From assembly GCA_026400275.1 (NCBI GenBank), contig JAPLPK010000212.1, forward strand, positions 1 to 33,933: 33,933 nt of DNA, in the 5' to 3' direction. Positions within the stretch are counted from its first letter, which is position 1; each line of letters starts with the position of its first letter. The notes below the pieces were generated by a model. It saw only the letters and a program-made list of their open reading frames with translations, was not told the DNA's origin and searched no databases. Positions 9,302 to 18,049 of the stretch are shown piece by piece. Source of the DNA: Burkholderiales bacterium. GTDB taxonomy: Bacteria > Pseudomonadota > Gammaproteobacteria > Burkholderiales > Burkholderiaceae_C. The translations under genes and the position numbers were made by a program.

Positions 9302-9407
9302 AAGACGTTAGCCTTGATCTATGTCAACTATGTGACAAAACCGTGTAAGCCTGGTGCAGGGGAACAGGCACCATACTCGGCTTTTGACATTCAAATAGGA
9401 GACTCCC

Positions 9408-10592
9408 ATGCCCCGTGAAGTTGTTGTGGTCAGCGGTGTGCGCACCGCCATTGGTACCTTTGGCGGCAGCCTGAAAGACCAGGCACCCAGCGCCCTGGGC
9501 GGCCAGGTGCTGCGTGAAGCACTGCTGCGCGCTGGCGTGGACGGTGCCGATGTAGGCCACGTGGTGTTCGGCCACGTGGTCAACACCGAGCCCAAGGACA
9601 TGTATCTGTCGCGCGTGGCGGCCATTCAGGGCGGCTGCAGCCAGGAGACGCCGGCTTTCAACGTGAACCGCCTGTGCGGCTCTGGCCTGCAAGCCATCAT
9701 CTCCGCAGCCCAAAGCATTTTGCTGGGGGATACCGACATCGCTATCGGCGGCGGCGCCGAGAGCATGAGCCGCGCACCCTATGCATCCCTGAACACACGC
9801 TGGGGCGCACGCATGGGCGACACGCAGTTGGTGGACATGATGGTCGGCGCGCTGCACGACCCGTTCCAGAACATCCACATGGGCGTGACTGCCGAAAACA
9901 TCGCCAAGAAATGGGGCATCAGCCGCGAGACGCAGGATGCACTGGCCGTGGAAAGCCATAACCGCGCCGAACGCGCCACGCAGGCCGGCTACTTCAAAGA
10001 GCAGATCCTGCCAATCATCCTGAAAAGCAAGAAGGGCGACGTAGCTTTTGCCGCCGACGAGCACTTCCGCCCGAACTGCACCCTGGCCGACATGACCAAG
10101 CTCAAGCCGGTCTTCATCAAGGAGAACGGCACCGTCACTGCGGGCAATGCCTCCGGTCTGAACGACGCCGCTGCTGCCGTACTGCTGATGGAAAAATCCC
10201 AGGCCCAAGCGCGTGGCCTGAAGCCCCTGGCCCGGCTGGTGGCCTATGCGCACGCAGGCGTGGACCCACAGTACATGGGCATAGGCCCGGTGCCAGCCAG
10301 CCAGAAGGCGTTGAAGTTGGCCGGGCTGACGGTGCAAGACCTGGATGTGATCGAAGCCAACGAAGCCTTTGCCGCCCAGGCCTGTGCGGTGACCCAGGAC
10401 CTGGGGCTGGACCCGGCCAAGGTAAACCCGAACGGATCGGGCATCTCGCTAGGCCATCCCATCGGCGCCACCGGCGCGGTGATCACCGTGAAAGCGCTGT
10501 ACGAGCTGCAACGCATCCAGGGTCGGTATGCGCTGGTGACCATGTGCATAGGCGGCGGCCAGGGCATTGCGGCGATCTTTGAACGGATGTAG
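9408..10592 (+). CDS. bktB: acetyl-CoA acetyltransferase / beta-ketothiolase, BktB type
   Basis: 394 aa, the normal thiolase length. It starts at ATG 9408 with a good AGGAG at 9397-9401. It catalyses condensation or thiolysis of acyl-CoA/acetoacetyl-CoA. The three catalytic regions are intact: the acylated Cys90 in NRLCGSGLQA, the His in NPNGSGISLGHPIGATG, and the C-terminal Cys in CIGGGQG. From memory the sequence follows Ralstonia BktB closely along its whole length (REVVVVSGVRTAIGTFGGSL, GDTDVAIGGGAESMSRAPY-like, VIEANEAFAAQACAV). BktB accepts longer beta-ketoacyl-CoAs and can supply 3-hydroxyvalerate-type monomers for PHA. No phaB/phaC is adjacent. Confidence 0.92.
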   Translation: MPREVVVVSGVRTAIGTFGGSLKDQAPSALGGQVLREALLRAGVDGADVGHVVFGHVVNTEPKDMYLSRVAAIQGGCSQETPAFNVNRLCGSGLQAIISAAQSILLGDTDIAIGGGAESMSRAPYASLNTRWGARMGDTQLVDMMVGALHDPFQNIHMGVTAENIAKKWGISRETQDALAVESHNRAERATQAGYFKEQILPIILKSKKGDVAFAADEHFRPNCTLADMTKLKPVFIKENGTVTAGNASGLNDAAAAVLLMEKSQAQARGLKPLARLVAYAHAGVDPQYMGIGPVPASQKALKLAGLTVQDLDVIEANEAFAAQACAVTQDLGLDPAKVNPNGSGISLGHPIGATGAVITVKALYELQRIQGRYALVTMCIGGGQGIAAIFERM

Positions 10593-10615
10593 CGCCAGGC
10601 TTGGATACACCTCCG

Positions 10616-10642
10616 AACTTAGACCTATATTTGGTCGAAGTT
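10616..10642. promoter_or_regulatory. candidate ROK-repressor operator (inverted repeat)
   Basis: Arms AACTTAGACC (10616-10625) and GGTCGAAGTT (10633-10642) are inverted copies with 9 of 10 matches around a 7-bp AT spacer. The site lies about 100 bp upstream of the ROK gene and the sugar operon, and 24 bp past the bktB stop. Low GC and the absence of a T-run argue against a terminator. Autoregulation by the downstream ROK protein is inferred from position. Confidence 0.55.
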
Positions 10643-10740
10643 AGAGCTTGATGGGCTGAAGTGTCCGTCCTACCATGCGCTACCGCCTGCCGCACACACC
10701 TGTGTGGCTGGACAGGCGGACGCATAAAAGGAGACACACT

Positions 10741-11943
10741 TTGGCACTTTGGGACCGCTTGTCCTCGGTGGAAACCGCGCTGCTGCACACCATCTTCTGG
10801 TCGGCGGGGGCTTCGCGCTGGGACCTGGCCGAACGCCTGGGTTATTCCAAAAGCAAAACCAATAGCCTGGTCGCGTCCCTGCTGGACGTCGGCCTGCTGG
10901 AAGAAACCGGCCTCGCCGGCTCCACCGGCGGCCGCCGGCCCGAAACCGTACAGCTGAACCAGCGCCTGGGCGTGCTGATTGGCGCCGACCTGGGCGCCAC
11001 CAGCCTGGACTTGGCGATTCTGCGCCCCGACCTCAGCGTGCTGGCCCGCCGCACAGAAGCCGCCGACGTGCGCGCCGGCCCCGGCGTGGTGATGGCCCGC
11101 GTCCGGGTGCTGATGCGCGAGCTACTGGCCGAATGCGGCGCCACGCCGCAGCAGGTGATTGGCATCGGCATGGGCGTGCCCGGCCCGGTGGACTTTGAAA
11201 GCGGCCAGCTGGTGAACCCGCCGCTGATGCCGCACTGGGACAGCTTCTCGATCCGCGACTACCTGCGCGAGGAGTACGCCGCCCCGGTATTTGTCGACAA
11301 CGACGTGAACCTGATGGCGCTGGGCGAGCTTTGGCGGCTGCAGCGCAGCCTGCAGAACTTTTTGGTCATCAAGGTGGGCACCGGCATTGGCTGCGGCATC
11401 GTCTGCCATGGCGAGGTGTACCGCGGCGCGAACGGATCGGCCGGTGATGTAGGCCACATCTGCGTAGACACCGCCGGCCCGCGCTGCCACTGCGGCAACC
11501 TGGGCTGCGTAGAAACCATGGCTGCCGGCCCGGCTATCACCCGTATGGCCACCGAGGCCGCCGAATCCGGCGAAAGCGCTCTGCTGGCCGCAGTACTGGC
11601 GGAAAAAGGCACGCTGACCCCGGAAGACGTGGGCCAGGCCAGCCGCAACGGCGACGCGGCCGCGAACCGCATCATCCAGCAAACCGGCAATCTGATCGGC
11701 CAGATGCTGGCCTCGGTGGTCAACTTTTTCAACCCCTCGCATGTCTTCATCGGCGGCGGCATCACCCGCATTGGCCCGCTGTTCCTGGCCTCGGTGCGGC
11801 AAAGCATTTACCAGCGCTCGCTGGCGCTATCGACCCGGCACCTGGAGATCCAGTACACGCCGCTGGCCGAGCAGGCAGGCCTGGTCGGCGCGGGCGTGCT
11901 GGCGATGCAAGAGACCTTAAAAAGCAAAGGAAAGCCGCGATGA
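10741..11943 (+). CDS. ROK-family transcriptional repressor
   Basis: 400 aa from TTG 10741, chosen because AAAAGGAG (10726-10733) lies 7 bp upstream. An ATG at 10675 is in frame but adds 22 basic residues absent from the family. Residues about 15-75 form a winged helix-turn-helix (SRWDLAERLGYSKSKTNSLVASLLDVGLL, then GRRPE). The ROK kinase-like fold follows: GADLGATSLDLAIL, GIGMGVPGPVD, FVDNDVNLMALGE, KVGTGIGCGIV, and the zinc motif CHCGNLGC (Cys249, 251, 256) followed by VE. Such proteins release DNA when a sugar binds. The stop overlaps the ABC ATPase start (ATGA), so the regulator is the first gene of the operon it probably controls. Confidence 0.92.
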   Translation: MALWDRLSSVETALLHTIFWSAGASRWDLAERLGYSKSKTNSLVASLLDVGLLEETGLAGSTGGRRPETVQLNQRLGVLIGADLGATSLDLAILRPDLSVLARRTEAADVRAGPGVVMARVRVLMRELLAECGATPQQVIGIGMGVPGPVDFESGQLVNPPLMPHWDSFSIRDYLREEYAAPVFVDNDVNLMALGELWRLQRSLQNFLVIKVGTGIGCGIVCHGEVYRGANGSAGDVGHICVDTAGPRCHCGNLGCVETMAAGPAITRMATEAAESGESALLAAVLAEKGTLTPEDVGQASRNGDAAANRIIQQTGNLIGQMLASVVNFFNPSHVFIGGGITRIGPLFLASVRQSIYQRSLALSTRHLEIQYTPLAEQAGLVGAGVLAMQETLKSKGKPR

Positions 11944-13427
11944 GCGTGAACGTAGAGTTTGACGGCATCGTCAAGGAATTTGGCCCTGTGCGCGTGCTGC
12001 ACGGCGTCAGCTTTGCGCTGCAGGCGGGCCGCACTGTAGGCCTGCTGGGGGAAAACGGCGCTGGCAAGTCCACGCTGATGAAGATCCTGGCCGGCTTTGA
12101 GACCGCCACCGGCGGCACGCTGCGCATCAACGGCCAGCCCATGCAGTTCAGCCGCTCGCGCCAGGCCGAAGACCAGGGCATTGTGCTGATCCACCAGGAA
12201 TTCAGCCTGGCCGAAGACCTGACCATCGCGCAAAACCTGTTCCTCGGTCACGAGAAGAAAAAGGGCTGGCTGCTCGACGACGCCACCATGCAGATAGAGG
12301 CCGCCAAAGCCATCGCCCAAGTCGGACTCAAAGCCGATGTGAACACCCGGGTCAAGCAGCTGATCGTGGCCGAAAAGCAGCTGGTGGAAATTGCCCGCGC
12401 GCTGTTACGCAAAGCCCGGCTGCTGATCATGGACGAGCCCACCGCCACCTTGACCCCCGGCGAAACCAAGCGCCTGTTCGCACTGATGGCGCAGCTGAAG
12501 GCCGACGGCGTGACCCTGGTCTACATCTCGCACAAACTCGATGAGGTGGAACAGGTGACGGACGAAGTCATCGTCATGCGCGACGGCCGCTTTGTGGCCC
12601 GCGAAGACACCAAGAACCTGAGCCGCCAGCAAATGGCCAGCCTGATGGTCGGGCGCGAACTCACCGACCTGTACCCTCCCAAAGCCCCCCACGCCGAGGC
12701 TGCCTCGCCAATGTTGAAGGTCACCGGGCTGACCGTGCCCGGCTGGGCCGAAGACGTGGGCTTCGAGGTCCGCGCCGGCGAGATTCTGGGTTTTGCGGGC
12801 CTGGTCGGCGCGGGCCGCACCGAGCTGTTTGAAGGCCTGTTGGGCCTGCGCCCGCGCAGCACTGGCCAGGTCGAGCTGGAGGGCAAGGTAGTCGATTTGA
12901 AAAGCCCGCGCGCCGCCGCCCAGCAAGGCCTGACCTACCTCAGCGAAGACCGCAAGGGCAAAGGCCTGCACGTCAACTTCGGCCTGCGCGAGAACCTGAC
13001 GCTGATGGCGCTGGAACGCTACACCCATCCCTTCCTCGATCCGCAGGCAGAAGCCGCCGCGCTGAAGACGGCAGTGATTGATTACGGCATCCGTACCGGC
13101 GATCTGCACAGCAAAGCATCCAGCCTGTCCGGCGGCAACCAGCAAAAACTCGCGTTGGCCAAGGTTCTGCACCCCCAACCCAAGGTGGTGGTGCTGGACG
13201 AACCCACTCGCGGCGTGGACGTAGGCGCCAAGCGCGACATCTACTTTCTGGTGCAGCGCCTGGCCCGCGAAGGCCTGGCCGTGGTCGTCATCTCCAGCGA
13301 GCTGATGGAGCTGATCGGCCTGTGCCACCGCGTGGCGGTGATGCGCGGCGGCCGGCTGCAAACCGTTTTAGAAGAACACCAATTGACCGAACAGGAGCTG
13401 ATTTCACATGCCACCGGAACACACTAA
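11940..13427 (+). CDS. sugar ABC transporter ATPase, RbsA-like, two NBDs
   Basis: 495 aa, the usual size for the duplicated ribose/xylose-type ATPase. The N-terminal domain has Walker [10 protein letters not shown] (about 38-46), a weakened signature ([15 protein letters not shown]) and Walker [16 protein letters not shown]. The C-terminal domain has the degenerate Walker [11 protein letters not shown] typical of this class, [13 protein letters not shown]-like sequence, signature [15 protein letters not shown] and Walker [15 protein letters not shown]. It powers sugar import together with the next two genes. It overlaps the ROK gene by 4 bp and the permease by 20 bp, so all are translationally coupled. 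Confidence 0.93.
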   Translation: MSVNVEFDGIVKEFGPVRVLHGVSFALQAGRTVGLLGENGAGKSTLMKILAGFETATGGTLRINGQPMQFSRSRQAEDQGIVLIHQEFSLAEDLTIAQNLFLGHEKKKGWLLDDATMQIEAAKAIAQVGLKADVNTRVKQLIVAEKQLVEIARALLRKARLLIMDEPTATLTPGETKRLFALMAQLKADGVTLVYISHKLDEVEQVTDEVIVMRDGRFVAREDTKNLSRQQMASLMVGRELTDLYPPKAPHAEAASPMLKVTGLTVPGWAEDVGFEVRAGEILGFAGLVGAGRTELFEGLLGLRPRSTGQVELEGKVVDLKSPRAAAQQGLTYLSEDRKGKGLHVNFGLRENLTLMALERYTHPFLDPQAEAAALKTAVIDYGIRTGDLHSKASSLSGGNQQKLALAKVLHPQPKVVVLDEPTRGVDVGAKRDIYFLVQRLAREGLAVVVISSELMELIGLCHRVAVMRGGRLQTVLEEHQLTEQELISHATGTH

Positions 13428-14403
13428 AACGCCCCGCAGTGCTGCCCACTGGATGGGCCGCCTGCACGGCATGGGGCCCATCATCGGCCTGGTCTTGCTG
13501 CTGATTGCCGGCACCTTGCTGAACAGCAATTTCGCCACCTTGGACAACGCAATGAACGTGCTGACCCGCACCGCCTTCATCGGCATCATCGCGGTCGGCA
13601 TGTGCTTTGTGATCGTCTCCGGCGGCATCGATTTGTCGGTGGGGTCGATGGCGGCGCTGATCGCTGGCAGCGTCATCATGCTGATGAACGCACTGGGGCC
13701 GATGCTGGCCTCGCCGGTGCTGGTGGTGGCGTTGGGCATGGCGCTGGCGCTGGTGCTGGGCGCAGCCTTCGGCCTGGCGCACGGCCTGCTGATCACCAAA
13801 GGGCGCATCGAACCCTTTATCGTGACGCTGGGCACCTTGGGCATCTTCCGCGCCTATCTGACCTACTTTGCCAACGGCGGCGCGATCACGCTGGACAACG
13901 ATTTATCCGACGTCTACAGCCCGGTGTACTACGCCAACCTACTGGGTGTGCCCATCCCGGTGTGGGTGTTTCTGGCGGTAGCGCTGCTCGGCGGCGTGAT
14001 CCTGAACCGCACGGCCTTTGGCCGCTATGTGCAGGCGATTGGCTCCAACGAACAGGTGGCCCGCTACGCCGCCGTCGATGTGGACCGCATCAAGATCCTG
14101 ACCTATGTGCTGCTGGGCGTGTGCGTGGGCATCGCCACCCTGCTCTACGTGCCGCGCCTGGGCTCGGCCTCGCCGACCACCGGCCTGCTGTGGGAGCTGG
14201 AGGCGATTGCCGCCGTGATCGTAGGCGGTACGGCGCTGAAGGGTGGCGCTGGCAGCATCACCGGCACCGTGGTCGGCGCCATCCTGCTGTCCGTCATCAG
14301 CAACATCCTGAATCTGACCAGCATCATCAGCGTGTACCTGAATGCGGCCGTGCAGGGCTTTGTGATCATCGGCGTGGCATTCATGCAGCGCAGCAAGAGA
14401 TAA
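13408..14403 (+). CDS. sugar ABC transporter permease, RbsC-like
   Basis: 331 aa, highly hydrophobic with about 8-10 transmembrane segments starting near residue 25. The family segments [59 protein letters not shown] and [38 protein letters not shown] are clear. It forms the membrane channel as a homodimer with the RbsA-like ATPase. Its start lies inside the ATPase gene (20-bp overlap). Confidence 0.92.
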   Translation: MPPEHTKTPRSAAHWMGRLHGMGPIIGLVLLLIAGTLLNSNFATLDNAMNVLTRTAFIGIIAVGMCFVIVSGGIDLSVGSMAALIAGSVIMLMNALGPMLASPVLVVALGMALALVLGAAFGLAHGLLITKGRIEPFIVTLGTLGIFRAYLTYFANGGAITLDNDLSDVYSPVYYANLLGVPIPVWVFLAVALLGGVILNRTAFGRYVQAIGSNEQVARYAAVDVDRIKILTYVLLGVCVGIATLLYVPRLGSASPTTGLLWELEAIAAVIVGGTALKGGAGSITGTVVGAILLSVISNILNLTSIISVYLNAAVQGFVIIGVAFMQRSKR

Positions 14404-14459
14404 CTTTCCACCCCGGTAGCCACAAGCTACTTTTTACCCACCTGTAGGAGACAACTGAA

Positions 14460-15419
14460 ATGAAAAAAATCACCCGTAGATTGGCCCTCACCGCCGTCGC
14501 TTTTGCGGCACTGGCGAGCGCCCCGAGCTTTGCGCAGGAGAAGGTTGTTTTGGGCGTCGCCATCCCGGCCGCCACCCACGGCTTCACCGGCGGCATCGTG
14601 TTCTGGGCGAACCAGGCCAAGAAGGACCTGGAAAAGGCGCACCCCGGCCTGCAGGTCATCGTCAAAACTGCATCTGGCGCACCCGAGCAGGCCAACCAGC
14701 TGCAGGACCTGCAGACGGTCAACAAAATCAATGCCCTGGTGATCTTCCCGTTTGAATCGGCATCTCTCACCAAGCCCGTGGCGCAGGTGAAAAGCAAGGG
14801 CGTGTACGTCACCGTGGTGGACCGTGGCCTGACCGACACCAGCGCGCAGGATGCGTATATCTCGGGCGATAACACCGCGTTTGGCAAGATCCCCGGCGAA
14901 TACCTGGTCAAGGCCATGGGCGGCAAGGGCAATATCGTCGCCATGCGCGGCATCGCCACGACCCTGGACAACGAGCGCATGGACGCCTTCAACGCGGCCA
15001 TCAAAGGCAGCGACATCAAGCTGCTGGACGCCAAGTACGCCAACTGGAACCGCGACGACGCCTTCAAGGTGATGCAGGACTACCTGACGCGCTTCAAGCA
15101 GATCGACGCCGTCTGGGCTGCCGATGACGACATGGCCGTGGGCGTACTCAAGGCCATCGACCAGGCCAAGCGCACCGACATCAGAATAGTCTTCGGTGGT
15201 GCCGGTGCCAAGGGCATGATCAAGACCCTGATGGACGGCAAGGACCCGCGCATCCAGGCCAATGTGTCGTACTCGCCCAAGTTCATCTACGACGCGATCA
15301 AGCTGACCGCCGAGGCGCGGCTGAAGGGCGAGAAGCTGCCAGCGACCTACATCATTCCGTCGGTGCTGATCACCAAAGAGAACGCCAGCCAGTTCTACTT
15401 CCCCGACTCTCCTTTCTGA
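14460..15419 (+). CDS. periplasmic sugar-binding protein of the ABC importer
   Basis: 319 aa, starting at ATG 14460 with TAGGAGAC about 10 bp upstream. It has a Sec signal peptide (KK, RR, then a hydrophobic run, likely cut after Ala25 in SFA-QE). The mature part is a type I periplasmic binding protein of the peripla_BP_4 class ([88 protein letters not shown]). It captures the substrate for the RbsA/RbsC pair. The ligand cannot be read from sequence. Because of its own strong ribosome-binding site it may be made in excess over the membrane parts. Confidence 0.92.
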   Translation: MKKITRRLALTAVAFAALASAPSFAQEKVVLGVAIPAATHGFTGGIVFWANQAKKDLEKAHPGLQVIVKTASGAPEQANQLQDLQTVNKINALVIFPFESASLTKPVAQVKSKGVYVTVVDRGLTDTSAQDAYISGDNTAFGKIPGEYLVKAMGGKGNIVAMRGIATTLDNERMDAFNAAIKGSDIKLLDAKYANWNRDDAFKVMQDYLTRFKQIDAVWAADDDMAVGVLKAIDQAKRTDIRIVFGGAGAKGMIKTLMDGKDPRIQANVSYSPKFIYDAIKLTAEARLKGEKLPATYIIPSVLITKENASQFYFPDSPF

Positions 15420-15429
15420 GGATAAGGGC

Positions 15430-15522
15430 TCACCCCCAGGCTCCACGCTTCGCGTTTCCGCCCACCCCCTTGCAGGGGGCGATACCAGCGGCCTGGCAGA
15501 GCCAGTTCCGCGGTATCTCTGG
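15430..15522 (+). repeat. intergenic repeat family B, plain copy
   Basis: CACCCCCAGGCTCCACGCTT, then a C-rich/G-rich pair (CCCACCCCC.TTG.CAGGGGGCG), then GATACC.GCGGCCTGGCAGAGCC ending in CCGCGGTATCTCTGG. It aligns in inverted orientation with 8241-8365 but lacks that copy's internal hairpin. It lies between the binding-protein and isomerase genes within the operon and is rich in internal pairing. Confidence 0.75.
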
Positions 15523-15566
15523 GGCAGACAGGCTTATCTACCAGCCTCAGAGGCATTTAAACAAAA

Positions 15567-15605
15567 ATAGCTGCCAACGCAGTTACCACCTGCGCCAGCA
15601 GCTAT
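15567..15605 (+). repeat. hairpin repeat family A copy
   Basis: ATAGCTGCCAACGCAG and CTGCGCCAGCAGCTAT are inverted around a 7-bp loop (14 of 16 pairs). It sits 28 bp before the isomerase start, within the sugar operon. Confidence 0.75.
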
Positions 15606-15633
15606 GCAAACCATAGCATCCGGGAGCTACCCT

Positions 15634-16641
15634 ATGGCGAGATCTGTCACCTTGTTCACCGGCCAGTGGGCCGATATTCCGCTCAAAGAACTCGCGCCGC
15701 TGGCCAAAAGCATGGGCTATGACGGCCTGGAGCTGGCCTGCTGGGGCGACCATTTCAATGTGCAGGAGGCATTGGCCTCCAGCAGCTACGTGCAAGATAA
15801 AAACGCCCTGCTCGCCAGCCACGGCCTGCGCTGCTATGCCATCGGCAACCACCTGGTCGGCCAGGCGGTGTGCGACCTGATCGACGAGCGGCATCAATCG
15901 ATTCTGCCCAGCCACGTCTGGGGTGATGGCGACCCCGAGGGCGTGCGCCAGCGCGCAGCCGCCGAGTTGCAAGATACGGCACGCGCCGCAGCGAAGTTCG
16001 GCGTGAAGACGGTGACCGGCTTCACCGGCTCGTCAATCTGGCACGCCACCTACGCCTTCCCACCTACCTCGCAGGCCTTCTGGGACAAGGGCTTTGCCGA
16101 TTTCGGGAAACGCTTTACCCCTATCCTCGACACCTTCGAGCGCGAAGACGTGAACTTTGCGCTGGAAGTACACCCGACCGAAATCGCCTTCGACACCGCC
16201 ACCAGCCAGCGCGCTATCCAGGCGGTCCACGGCCACCGCCGCTTTGGCTTCAATTTCGACCCCAGCCACCTGGCCTACCAGGGTGTGGACTATGTGAAGT
16301 TTCTGCGCACCTTTTCTGAGCGCATCTACAACGTGCACATGAAGGACGTGTGGTGGGGCAAGGGCGACGGCACGGTGGGCACCTTCGGCGGCCACACCAG
16401 CTTTGGCGATGCCCGGCGCAACTGGGACTTCCGCAGCGTCGGCCGTGGCATGGTCGACTTTGAATCCATCATCGTGGCACTGAACGACATAGCCTACGCC
16501 GGCCCGCTGAGCGTGGAATGGGAAGACAGCCGCATGGACCGCATCCATGGCGCAACCGAGAGCGCCGCCTTCTGCAAGCGGCTGGACTTCAAACCCGCCG
16601 CCAGCGCCTTCGACGCGGTATTTGCCAAAGACAAACAATGA
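15634..16641 (+). CDS. sugar phosphate isomerase/epimerase-like TIM-barrel protein
   Basis: 335 aa from ATG 15634, preceded by GGGAG at about 15622. An in-frame ATG at 15604 lies inside the repeat and is rejected. The AP-endonuclease-2/xylose-isomerase-like barrel is recognisable: [25 protein letters not shown], and metal-ligand regions [35 protein letters not shown] and [12 protein letters not shown]. Such enzymes isomerise, epimerise or dehydrate (keto)sugars at a divalent metal. Paired with a Gfo/Idh dehydrogenase and a sugar importer it probably acts in catabolism of the imported sugar. The exact reaction is unknown. The stop overlaps the next start (ATGA). Confidence 0.88.
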   Translation: MARSVTLFTGQWADIPLKELAPLAKSMGYDGLELACWGDHFNVQEALASSSYVQDKNALLASHGLRCYAIGNHLVGQAVCDLIDERHQSILPSHVWGDGDPEGVRQRAAAELQDTARAAAKFGVKTVTGFTGSSIWHATYAFPPTSQAFWDKGFADFGKRFTPILDTFEREDVNFALEVHPTEIAFDTATSQRAIQAVHGHRRFGFNFDPSHLAYQGVDYVKFLRTFSERIYNVHMKDVWWGKGDGTVGTFGGHTSFGDARRNWDFRSVGRGMVDFESIIVALNDIAYAGPLSVEWEDSRMDRIHGATESAAFCKRLDFKPAASAFDAVFAKDKQ

Positions 16642-17736
16642 ACTCTCTGCACCCATCCTACCGAAAGCTCCGCTACGCCATGGTCGGCGGGCGCCCTTTC
16701 CGCGAATCCCGACAAAGCCCGCGCTTCCGGGCGCGACCTGTTCCTGGCCGACGACCGCAACCATGGCAGCTGGCAAGAGCTGCTGGCCAACGAACTGAAG
16801 CGCCCGGCGCACGAGCGCATTGATTTCGTCAGCATCGTCACGCCCAACCACCTGCACTTCCCGGTGGCCCATGCCTTTGTCGAAGCTGGTTTCCACGTGG
16901 TCTGCGACAAGCCACTGGTGCATACCAGCACGCAGGCGCTGGCGCTGGTAGCTGCCGTGCAGCGCCAGGGCACGGTGTTTGGCGTGACGCACAACTACAC
17001 CGGCTACCCGCTGGTGCGGCAGATGCGCGAGATGGTGCGCAGCGGCGTGGTCGGCACCATCCGCAAGGTCATCGTCGAATACCACCAAGGCTGGCTGGCG
17101 ACCGCCGTCGAAGCCACCGACAACAAGCAGGCCGCCTGGCGCATGGACCCCGCGCAAAGCGGGCTGGCCGGCGCCATGGGCGACATAGGCTCGCATGCGG
17201 AGAACCTGCTGACCACCGTGACCGGGCTGGAGATCGAGGCCATCTGCGCCGACCTCAGCGCCATGGGCGCCGGCCGCACGCTGGACGACGACGCGAACAT
17301 GCTGCTGCGCCTGCAAGGCGGTGCACGCGGGGTCTTGGTGGCATCGCAGATCTGCGTTGGCAGCGAAAACGATTTGCGCCTGCGCGTGTTCGGCACCAAA
17401 GGCTCGCTGGACTGGAGCCAGGAGAACCCGAACCGGCTGGTGCACACCCCTCTGAACGAGGCGCCACGCACCCTGACGCGCGGCGGCCCGGGCCTGTGCG
17501 AGGCGGCCATCCGCGCCTCGCGCCTGCCATCCGGCCACCCTGAGGGCTTCATCGAAGCCTTTGCCAATATCTACCTGGGCGTGGCCGCCGACATCCGCGC
17601 CCGGCTAGCCGGCGTGACGCCCGATGCGATCGCCGCCGACTATCCGCGGGTCGAAGACGGAGCCCGTGGCGTGCGCTTCATCGAAAAAGTGCTGGAGTCG
17701 TCACGCAGCACGCAGAAGTGGACCGCGCTAAATTAG
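16638..17736 (+). pseudogene. Gfo/Idh/MocA-family dehydrogenase with internal N-terminal deletion and frameshift
   Basis: The start ATG at 16638 overlaps the isomerase stop and reads KLRYAMVGG up to about 16690. The frame then diverges. From about 16690 a different frame resumes the protein as [17 protein letters not shown] and runs through [24 protein letters not shown] (the family's cofactor/catalytic Lys region), [13 protein letters not shown] and [11 protein letters not shown] to the stop at 17734-17736. Missing between them is the glycine-rich loop and first helix of the Rossmann fold (family pattern GGGxxAFIGxVHR..A..), about 25 residues by memory of homologues. Without it NAD(P) binding is not expected. 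This is either a real deletion or an assembly error. The last 290 codons from 16864 are open but would not make a functional enzyme alone. Confidence 0.87.
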
Positions 17737-17779
17737 GCAAGAGGCCGCTGGCCCCAACTTTTAGAACGTGTTTACGATC

Positions 17780-18019
17780 TCAGGGTGCAATCAGCATCTG
17801 GTAGATGTCGTCCTTGATCTTTAGCCGCTTTTTCTTCAAGTCTTCCATGGCGACATCGGAGATGGCGCCGCCGTCTTGCTCCAGCTGTGTCACGGCGTGG
17901 TTCACCTCGTCGTAGGCTTCAAATAGATGCTGGAAACGCACACTGCTGAGCTTCAGGCTGCGGATCTTGCCCACCAGTTGGGGGTATTCGTGGGCCAGGT
18001 CATGGTTGAGAAGTTGCAT
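17780..18019 (-). CDS. YdcH/DUF465 family small helical protein
   Basis: 79 aa from ATG 18019, preceded on its strand by an AGGAG (CCAGGAGACAAAATG). It matches the DUF465 (YdcH) family: HEYPQLVGKIRSLKLSSVRFQHLFEAYDEVNHAV, then a Lys-rich helix DLKKKRLKIKDDIYQML. The family is a short helical hairpin of unknown function, common in proteobacteria. It is the last of three minus-strand genes and lies 30 bp past the dioxygenase gene. Confidence 0.88.
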   Translation of the reverse strand: MQLLNHDLAHEYPQLVGKIRSLKLSSVRFQHLFEAYDEVNHAVTQLEQDGGAISDVAMEDLKKKRLKIKDDIYQMLIAP

Positions 18020-18049
18020 TTTGTCTCCTGGTTATTGTGGGAATGCACC

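Noticed and set aside
9383-9401. TTGACA at 9385-9390 as a -35 box for bktB
   Set aside because: It lies only a few bases before the ribosome-binding site, leaving no room for a -10 and leader.
15604-15633. Upstream ATG start for the isomerase gene
   Set aside because: It lies within the hairpin repeat and adds ten residues not expected in the family; ATG 15634 has GGGAG at a suitable distance.
16033-17538. 501-codon minus-strand ORF over the isomerase/dehydrogenase region
   Set aside because: It is antisense to recognised domains. It also runs straight through the deletion site, as expected for a chance open frame.
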